Shown here: positions 55,656-64,000 of the stretch, one piece after another
Layout of the letters: each line of letters opens with the position of its first letter
Position numbering within the stretch: the first letter of the stretch is position 1
Source: Sphaerolaimus hirsutus
Taxonomy: Eukaryota > Nematoda > Chromadorea > Monhysterida > Sphaerolaimidae
Length of the DNA stretch: 64,000 nt
Direction of reading: 5' to 3'
NCBI GenBank assembly: GCA_964036195.1
Contig: OZ038457.1
Location: forward strand, 15,341,147-15,405,146
Notes under the pieces: model-generated
Seen by the model: only the letters and a program-made list of their open reading frames with translations
Database searches by the model: none
Told to the model about the DNA's origin: nothing
Made by a program: the position numbers and the translations under genes

Positions 55656-58600
55656 CTAATTGAGGGAACGTTTCGCGGCAGCCGCGAGCAGCAGCGCGAC
55701 CGCCAAAATCACCTTATCAGTTAGACTTCGTCGCTTGTCGCACGCGGCGCCCCAGAGCGCCTGCCGCACCGTCGCCAGGCCTGTCGGCTTACCCGGCGGC
55801 GCTGCGACGGTGGCAACGAATGTAGGTTATGGAAGGATGGCGCCACACACTAGTTGACATCGACACCACGTGTTAACTGGGTAAAATATGTGCTATTTGC
55901 AAGCGTGGTATTAAGTGTATGTGTATGCAATGATGCGTTGTGACTTGTGTTGCTTATCGGTCAGCTTTGAATTGGGATGGGACCAGTTGAAATTAGATGT
56001 CGATGTAAACCAGTGCATATGAGTGTGTGGAATCATTGTGGCAACGTGCCCCTGACCCGACCCCCGCGCGCTCACTTTTGTGATTCGTCGGGCGCACCAA
56101 CATGACCATGTTCTGCAGGGGCCGGCTGAACCAGGTCGCCCCCGGGTTCCGCGGCGCCAAGCCGCCCGGCGTGCTCGCGTTGACGATGCGCGCGTTGAGC
56201 ACCCCTAAATTAGTTGCGTACTAATTAAAGTCCATTTGTGGCTGCCACTTTGAGCTCACCGTTGACTAGATCGCATCGCCCCGCGGTCGGGTACCACCAG
56301 CCGGCGGCGCTGGCACTGGCGCAATCCTGCCTCGGGCCGCGATCCGGTGCGGAGAATTGCGCGTTGCGCATCTGCGATATGTTTATGTAGCCTCCGGGTG
56401 CCTTTAGGTACACAATTTGAGCGAAATGGTATTCCGTTTGACTGTGTGCAGCCTACCACATGTCTAGTGGGAGGGTGTTCTCACCTGGGCCAATCCGTTC
56501 GTGCCCATGACCAGCGGGCCCAGTGTCATTTTGTAGCCGCCCGTCTCGTTGGCGAAGGACACCCTCCTGTAGCGGGCAAAGTGCCAATTGTCTTTGACGT
56601 CGATACCGGCCACCAACAATTCTTGCGGCTCTGTGCGCGACATTCGGTGCAGCGCTTCGTTGCCTGAAATGCGGTGCCGTGTGTTTTTGTTGTCTTTTGC
56701 GGTGCTTCAAGTTTGGTCTACCAAGCCAGAAGTCGCCGTTTTTGCCGCTCGAGTCTCCAAATCCTGTCCGATATTCCGCCCATGTCTTGTTGAAGTTCAT
56801 TCCCGCGCCGGTCGTGTTCCGCAGTTGCACTAGCTGAATCGCGTTTTTGAAAATTATTATGTTACAGTTAAATTGAATGTTTAACTGTTATAATTTTCTG
56901 GGTTTTTTTCCTAACCGTCCATCCACCACCAAAGACGTCTTGTTGGCAGTAAGCATTAAATGTGCATTTTTGAGGCGAAAATGTGCGCTCAACGCAGTCC
57001 TCATCGAACACCTGTGTTGTTCCAGTCAGTGCCAGGTTGTCAATAGTTTGTGCTTTGCCGCAATCCGTAGGAATGCCTGCATTGTGGTCAATTTGAAGTC
57101 ATTCTTTCAACAAAGCTAACATCCTGATAATTTCAAACTCACTATCGAATTGAGGCCTGCAAAATTGGCTCTCTGCGATTGTGCGACTGGGGCAGCCGCA
57201 GCCGAAGGTGTGATCGAAGGCGTCGTAGGCGCACGGCGTGTCCGCGGCACAGGTCGTCGTCAGGTAGTTCGTGCAGTAGGCTAAATGCAGTAATGAGTAG
57301 CCATTGATGTAATGGCGGCCAGCATCGTAAAGATATGACTCGATATGGAAAAATACTCTACTCAATATTTCGTTTTTTATGCAGATAAATATCAATATTC
57401 GATATCGTTTCACATTTTTAAAATCGTATTTGTTATATTGATATTCAATGCTCGCAATCGTTCCAACACTACTCATCAGCCATGTAAACACTGAGCCACT
57501 CAAACTCACTCTCATCACTGCCATCCGCACAATGATTGACCCCATCTCTGATCAGTCGATCCAGCACGCACTCGCCGCTGCTCGCGCATCGGAACGCCGC
57601 GTCCCCGGGGCACTCGTTGCCCGTTGTGGTCGTCGTCGGTGTGGTGCTCGTTGATGTGGATGTTGATGTGGTCGATGTGCTTGGGGTGGATGTGCTTGTT
57701 GATGTGCTGGATGTCTGAGGTGAGGGGGATGGGTTGTTTGTGTGCGTTGAAAGGTGCTGGTGCAGTTTGCTTGCGTTGTCACAGTGAACAGACGGTTGTT
57801 GGCGTCGTGGTAGTGCTGGTGCTCGGTGTGGTTGATCTGCGTGATGATTTTCACTTGCGTCAAGTGCACTTCTTGTATTTATTATTTATGCGGAGCTTCA
57901 CGTCTAGCAGGGAGCAATTCCGCAAAAAGTGAAGTGAAATGAGAAGTGAGAAATATTGTGGTATTGAAAATGTTACCATATTCAAAAAAACTATTTCACT
58001 TCACGTTTCACTCACTTTTCACTTCACTTTTCTTCACTTCCTGCGGAATTTGCACCAGGTTCCAGCAATGTGTGTATGTACGTGTACTTACGTTGTGGTG
58101 GGCGTGGTGGTGCTGGTCGACGTACTGGTCGATGTGCTCGTCGTGCTTGTCGATGTCGATGTGCTGGTCGGTGTCGATGTCGATGTAGACGTCGATGTGC
58201 TGGTGCTCGTCGTAGTTGTGCCTTTACAGTTGTTTCAGTCATAAACTCTACTATTAGAAGATTTAGTATTTCTCCAAACAGCCGCACCAGTGCATCCGGT
58301 GCCTCCAAGAGCGGTGTTCCGCCCGTCACCAACAAAGCCAGCAGGACAAGTGCACGTGGTCTGCCCCGTCTGGCTGGCGAACGTGTCGTCCCAACTGCAA
58401 GTGGCCTGCGCGTCGCACGGGTACTGCGGCAGGGTCTCGCGGCCGGATATGCACGGATCTGTGGCGCGGCGACTAATGTTGTTGTTGGTGGTTGGTGAAG
58501 TGAGTGCAGCACTGGTAGCAGTCCCAGACCCTGTCAAATGTTAAATGTCGTGCAAAGTGTCCTACGTTTGCCATTTTACCGGGCATTTTACTTTTGACAC

Positions 58601-59560
58601 TTTGCATGACATTTGACATTTCACAAGGCATTTTACAGGGTCTGGGACTGCTCCCTGCTCGATGCTCTACCCGATGAGACCCACTTTCGTCGCTTTTATC
58701 AAAGCAGTCGTTCTCGCCGTCGAGTACAAAGCTCTGCGGCACGCAATTCACAGTGTTGGTGCAGGAGAACGCTAGCGGGTCGATGGCGCACGTGGCCTCG
58801 TCTGCGAGTGTCGCATTCAATTTTGGTGCCAATGTCTAGGCATCACTCAAGTGTAAAATGCAATCGGATCAGCGGTCACACATCGCCTGTCCAAGCAGAG
58901 GATGGTCTGATCGGTGGTGAGCGGGTCGAAGCAGTTGCCGCACTGCTTGACCGGGTTGCCCACGCCGTCGGTCACGCCCGGCAGCGGGTCCACGTTGCAC
59001 CGGTCCTCGTTCACGCCGCACACTGTGATAGGTGAAAACTGCACTCGTTTCACAGACTAATTCTATCGCACCAAACGGCCCAATGTGCATAAAAATTGGT
59101 ATTTACACACTAGTTTTCTACCGAAATTTCAAAAGTTTACAGGACCTCCATCAAATGTACCTACGCAGTTGATGAATGCCTCATTCTGGTCAACTCAAAT
59201 ACATTTAAAGCCTATTTCTCAGTCCTCAAATGTTTCCAATTTCAGTAGAAAACTATTGTGCGCGGGGCCAATAGCGAACATTCATCGGCGCCGGTGGAGC
59301 ACTCGTTGTTGCAGTCGCGCACCACGGCGATGTCGACGCACACGGTGGGCGTGGTCAGGCAGTTGAACTGGCCCGGGCACGCCGCCGTGTTGATGTTGTT
59401 CGGGTAGCCTTGGTCGGAACGTTTGTGGTTCATGTTAACGTTGTGCATACGTTTGGTTGGACTGTTTAGGGTTACGTTACTAACGTTGAGCGAGCGTTTG
59501 CGCTTCTGCCATTGCCGCCAAACCGCACAACACGAGTGCCGCGTACGAGGACATCGCCAT
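55656..59560 (-). CDS. LDLa/EGF/mucin/fibrinogen-C-domain surface protein
   Basis: Fourteen exons in transcript order: 59560-59485, 59408-59280, 59022-58882, 58801-58681, 58472-58288, 58221-58092, 57706-57510, 57280-57143, 57076-56916, 56833-56722, 56663-56485, 56371-56260, 56204-56076, 55801-55656; every phase closes. Order of domains: signal peptide (AALVLCGLAAMAEA), LDLa-like cysteine modules (one ends NDCFDKSDES), an EGF-like module (CTCPAGFVGDG), a Thr/Ser linker, another LDLa (CADGSDES), a Cys-rich module, then a fibrinogen C-terminal domain (FGGGWT, FNKTWAEYRTGFG, GDFWLG, AGWWYP). A hydrophobic stretch VILAVALLLAAAA near the end suggests a membrane or GPI anchor. Such proteins act in recognition or adhesion; the ligand is unknown. 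I know no named orthologue with this order. Confidence 0.88.
58515..58650. mobile_element. CCTGTAAAATG-family MITE in the fibrinogen-domain gene
   Basis: AGCAGTCCCAGACCCTGT and ACAGGGTCTGGGACTGCT are perfect inverted ends. It forms about two thirds of the 208-bp intron 58680-58473. Same family as the candidate introner in MMAA. Confidence 0.7.
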
Positions 59561-61440
59561 TTACTTTTCTTTTCTTTGTTGGATGAGATTATAAAATGAG
59601 CGCAAGCATCTGTTGATACGGTCAGCTGCACGATCAGCTGTATTTGAACAACGTCTAACAATATTGCTTTAGATTGTCATGGCAACGCTCATGATAATTG
59701 GCATGACAGCCAGGTTGACTAATTAATATTGTAGGGACAGTGTTCGATGCCTAAGCGGATGAGATTGGGTGTGTATTTAGGTAAACTATCTATCATAACA
59801 AGAACGATTCTCACTAATCCTGTCACATCACTATCAGTGAGTGAGATTTCAAGTGTCAAATTTGTTTAATGAAGTGCGAAGTGATGAAAGGTTAATATCA
59901 CGACCTCATTCCCATGGTGCATCAAAGTGACAACTTGTGCGCATTAGTGCACTCGCAGAAAGGAATTGCAATTCCTCCTGTCTTCGCGTGAGGGTGGGCC
60001 TAATTTTTTCTAAATTTAAATATTGAAATGAAGTGATGTTTTTTAAAACGTTTTTATTTATTTAAAAAACGTTGTTTTTAAAAAAAAACGTTGTTTTTTA
60101 AAAAAAAACGTTGTTTTTTTCTCTCAAAAAAACATGACGTCCGAAATGTTTTTTTTATTAAAAAAAACATCAGCCGAAATTCTTAGTACTAAGCACTAGG
60201 TATTTTGCAAAATTTTTGCACGCAAGCGCGCAATTTTACACACAAATTGACATTGGTGGTTGTTTTCATTGGTTTTGTGGCATTTTTAGTATCAAAGCAT
60301 CCATTCTATGTCCTACCATGGGTTAATAAGCCATCATATGTTGCTGTAGTATATAGGATTGAGGTAATGTGCTTCCAATGTACCTCCACAGTGTGTAACT
60401 TCACTCCCAAAGTAACATCCACCTTTTATAACCTTGTTTGATCACTAAACCGTGCCAAACTTTACCTGAAATCACGAACATTCGACTATAAGGCGATATA
60501 CAAACATGTCGACAAAAATGGGCATTTTTGACACAAATGACCATTTATAATGCTATCCCATGGCTCCACAGCCATTGTATGGTCATATGTAACATCACAG
60601 AGTATTGCCACTGTCTTATATACCCTATATGTCTTATATATATGTTGACCCTAGGTCATATCTGGGAGCTTTTAAAAAAACAACGTTTTTTTAGTAAAAA
60701 ACATCGAGTTTAAAAAAACGTTTTTTTTTCCAACCCTAGTTGTGGGTGAAATCACAACATCCATATACTAACAAAAATGAAGGCTCGTATGGTGGGGCAC
60801 ACACCCACAACCGCACTCAAATTTGAAATTGCCAATTTAGATAAAACTTGTTTACCTTCCCAGCGACCAGACGTATTGTTTGAGTGGTTCTAGTGCAGCT
60901 GATGCAAGACATTTATTGTGCATCTATGTTTGTCCTAATTTTTAGCAGTTTTCTCCCATTTTCCCTTCTATGCCTTGCAAAAGCCTATAAAAACGCTTCC
61001 CTGAAATACGTTTTCTGTACTCGCATACTTTTAAAAAGTGTATGTAAAAGCTAGTACAGGTACTTTTTCAGAGGAAACGTAAACGTATTTACCCAGTACT
61101 CGAGTATAGGTATTCTTTGAGCAAACGTAAATACGTTTTCACAAGTACACATATCCGTCGTTCAGGGCTTAAGATTCCCGATTCCTATTTTCCCTGCAAC
61201 CCGAGTAACTGGATTCCTCACTGAGCTAGCTCACGCACTTGATGATTAAAAAGGTGTCGCGTCTTATTTTAAGATGTTATTTATTTGTGCGTCGTGGCAA
61301 CGCATCCGTGTTGATAACAACGCGTGTTAATTAACGAATAGAAATCGGACCACCCAAGTTTTTGACAGTAACCCTTTTGTGTGTTTTTTTGCCCAGTTAC
61401 TGACGTTTACCAAGTTTAGGCGTTCAATGCTGACATTTGT
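59561..61440. other. Intergenic with a decayed poly-T hAT-like copy
   Basis: From about 60040 to 60738 lies a second copy of the element at 49833-50524: same middle phrases and CCAACCCTA right end, but the left terminus is degraded. A GTAAACGTA-family fragment is at about 61005-61150. No exon was recognised. Confidence 0.5.
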
Positions 61441-61448
61441 GTACTGGG

Positions 61449-62877
61449 TAGTGATGTTAGAGGCACCGGGAAAAATGGCACCGCACCGCACCGGCACCTT
61501 TACCATCGCGTGAAAAGGGCACCTGGCACCCTGGGGCACCAGCCAAAAAATGGCACCGCACCGCACCGGCACCGATGCCATTCTGAAAAAAATGGCACCG
61601 GCACCTAAGGGCACCGGAGGGTTGCCGGTGCTAGCACCGAAAGGCATCGCACCGGGTAAAATTTTGTGTAGTGAGTTTAAAAGTGCAAGGACCTTGGCAG
61701 GAAGTGCCAAAAGTGCCCTGGCACTTTTCCAACCCCCAGCACCAAAATCTATGGCGCCAGGGCAGTATGGCGCCAACTGCCATGGCGCTGCGCACCAATA
61801 GCGTCACAGCAAAATGGCACCGCAGGGGTCTCCTAGGGCGGGGGGCTGCCCCCCCCCCCCAAATCGGCGAGCTATCTATCCCGGAGGCCGCTCAGCTATC
61901 TATCTATCCCGAGACAAATTTCTTCGCTACTACCCCAAAAGACCCCCCCCCACCAAATCGCTCAGCTATGTATCTATCTGGACTGGTTTTTGAGAAATTT
62001 TGCCCCAATTATTGCTTGAATTATTATTTTTCGCACCTTTTTATAGTTTTTCACCTTCAAAATTGTGCTTTCCGGCTATATACATGGTTATATACCTATT
62101 TTTAGCGATTTTTAACCTACTTTTGGCTACTTTTAACTGATTATTGGCAATTTTTTCCTCTTTCTGCCTTCTTAACCTTGAAAAAGCCTATAAATTGTGC
62201 CCCAGCCAGCCTCCCCCCAGCCCCCCCCCAGAAAATTTTTTCAGCTATCTATCCCTCCGGAGGAGCGATTTGCTATCTATCCAGCCCCCGCAAGGGCCAA
62301 AATCTTGGAGACCCCTGTGGCACTGGAAGCCAAAAGAGTGATGGCGCTTTTTGTGTTGGCGCCAGCACCAACGCCATGCGCGTATGCAGGCACCAGGAGT
62401 ACTCGGTGCCAGGACAAGGATGTTTGTTCGATTTTAACAACATGCTCCTTTCTGACATGTCGGAATCACTTTTATCCGACTCAGAATCAATCATTGTTTT
62501 GTTTAAAATCACTAGTTTTTATGTTTGTCATAAGAAAATCAATAAAAAGAGGCTGTGGGCACATGTTCAACGTGAATTTGATTGGGTCACTTTTTAAATG
62601 AACACACATGTCCTGCAATAATAACCGCAGTTCACGCCCTTGAAACCCTGCCGGGGCTTTTCCCGGTGCCCCACTTTTTCTGACCGGTGCTAGCACCTAA
62701 AGGCACCCTCGAAGAAGGTCACCGCACCGCACCGGTACCGGTGCTATTTTGAAAAAAATGGCACCGGCACCGGCAGGGCACCTCTGAAAATTACGAGGGC
62801 ACCGCACCAGCACCAGTGCTGATGCTTTTCGGTGCCCAGCACCGGGGCACCGGTGCCCCGGTGCCTTTACATCACTA
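61449..62877. mobile_element. hAT-like element with GGCACC-repeat interior, interrupted
   Basis: TAGTGATGTTAGAGGCACC and GGTGCCTTTACATCACTA flanked by an exact 8-bp duplication GTACTGGG (61441-61448 and 62878-62885). The arms are GGCACC, GCACCGCACC and CCGGTGCC units. A complete CAGCTATCTATC-family element (61823-62317) with flanks TGGCACCG/TGGCACTG is nested inside. The termini match those of the GGCGCC element in MMAA. Confidence 0.88.
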
Positions 62878-63394
62878 GTACTGGGGAATATTTTATATCT
62901 TTAATGGGGTTGAATTTAAAAGATTATTAGTCTTACAGCCATCCAAGGACTCGCGTTTTCAATCTCTAGTTTATTCATAGGAAAAATTCCCGTGTCAAAA
63001 CTGACGGCACGTGCAGTGAAAAATACATCGATTCAATGTTATATACGACCGTTTTCTGGGGGAAATGTTTTTTGAAAGTACCCTGTGAAATGCCCCGTCA
63101 AGTGAAAAATCTCAGGCAATTGTCAAGTTTCAAATGCCTATGAAACACTGGCATTTGAAACTCGACCTGAAATTTCAGGAATGACGGAATTAACGCGTGA
63201 CCGCCTTAAAATATAACAAAATACGGTATTAGGTAAATATGCATCGTCGTGAAGCAGGAGTAATCATAGTATAAACAAATAAAATGGATAAATTAGTAAC
63301 CGATAATATTTAAATTTACAGTGACATCAGTGGGAATGACGAACTGAATCAGCAAAAAAACGTGATGGACTGAGATAAATATTTGTGTGATCAG

Positions 63395-63690
63395 CCCCAG
63401 TCCCGAGAAGAAAAATCCGGTCCTGGTCCCGACCACCCAGTCCCAATCCCGGTACCGGAGTTCTCTTGTGGTCCCGATCAGTGATGATAAAAACGTTTTT
63501 TTACGACCTGGGTTTATAAAACGTTTAAAAAATAAATAATGTCTTATTATTATTTACATGGTAGTCCTGCGACTGAGTCGGTCCCAGGATACCCCAGTCC
63601 GGATGCCCCAGTCCCGGTCCCAATTCCCCAGTCCCGATAAGAAAATTCTGGTCCTGGACCCAGCCCCGGCCTGAAAACTGAACCCTGTTT
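63395..63690. repeat. Degenerate CCCAGTCCCG-repeat relic
   Basis: Runs of CCCAGTCCCGG/GATCCC-like motifs ending near CTGAACCCTGTTTGAACC, resembling a decayed copy of the TAGGGTTCAAACGGGACC family. The left boundary is not identifiable, and an ACGTTTTTTT fragment is nested near 63490-63530. Confidence 0.4.
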
Positions 63691-63830
63691 GAACCGAAGT
63701 CACACCATGCTTTATGTGAACAATTTTTTCCATCCAGATAAAATTGAAAACGTACTACGCATCTCCCACTGACCTTACTGAACAATAAACATTTTTAAGG
63801 CAAGGTAAAATCTGCACGATATTGTCAACT

Positions 63831-64000
63831 ACAAGAATCACTTCTCCTCTGGAATGGGTGGGTGTTGGTCCTGTTCACTCAGCCGCTTCGGAACACTTTG
63901 GGCCCTATCCTTCATATAATCTACTGTGTCATCATCATTATCGGCCATAGAACCATGGCTTGATGCGCACGAAAATAATCGTACAAGAGTTCTTTTCACT
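63831..64000 (-). CDS. Possible terminal exon of a gene running off the right edge
   Basis: The minus strand is open from the window edge to a TGA near 63831, with a charged, coding-like tail (MADNDDDTVDYMKDRAQSVP, then KRLSEQ and a final IPEEK). The upstream residues RTLVRLFSCASSHG could be part of a mitochondrial leader. No family is recognised and no splice site was confirmed, so it could also be chance. Confidence 0.35.

Overview
The window is nuclear DNA from an invertebrate-type animal. Genes are split into many short exons with GT-AG introns. They include metazoan-specific families: nuclear factor I, the Hedgehog/cilium protein EFCAB7, a fibrinogen-domain surface protein and a GM2-activator-like ML protein. 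Exons are GC-rich and introns are AT-rich, crowded with short inverted-repeat transposons. The exact phylum cannot be told from the sequence.

Eight genes can be reconstructed, and nearly every splice phase closes. Left to right they are: an EFCAB7 homologue (minus, 1457-7427), head-to-head across a 436 bp shared promoter with an FBXO4 homologue (plus, 7864-16786); an MMAA homologue (plus, 17156-23013); a SAC3D1 homologue (plus, 23605-27284); a GM2A-like lipid-binding protein (minus, 28845-30833); nuclear factor I (minus, about 37.1-48.7 kb) with a tRNA-Pro(CGG) gene in one intron; UMP-CMP kinase (plus, 49692-53907), divergent from NFI; and a 14-exon LDLa/EGF/mucin/fibrinogen-C-domain surface protein (minus, 55656-59560). 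A possible terminal exon of another minus-strand gene lies at the right edge. No coherent pathway links them. FBXO4, MMAA and SAC3D1 lie in tandem on one strand, 0.4-0.6 kb apart.

The most distinctive feature is the repeat landscape. At least a dozen insertions show exact or 7/8 8-bp target-site duplications with TAGGG/CAGGG/TAGTG termini, the signature of hAT transposons. Many families have interiors built almost wholly from one family-specific short motif (GGCGCC, GGCACC, GATCCC, GGGACC, TTTCCG, CGGTACGGTAAA, poly-T blocks, or the CAGCTATCTATC unit). Two different hAT elements sit back to back on one target, leaving three copies of GTTTTGAC. A second class is flanked by TA (mariner-like).

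One MMAA intron is almost exactly one inverted-repeat element whose duplicated target appears to supply both splice sites, a candidate introner. FBXO4 carries in one intron a 4.7 kb element with 75 bp inverted termini, a 280 bp subterminal palindrome and an unrecognised, spliced, broken coding unit, itself interrupted by a truncated LINE. The shared EFCAB7/FBXO4 promoter contains a near-perfect RFX X-box about 105 bp upstream of the EFCAB7 start codon.
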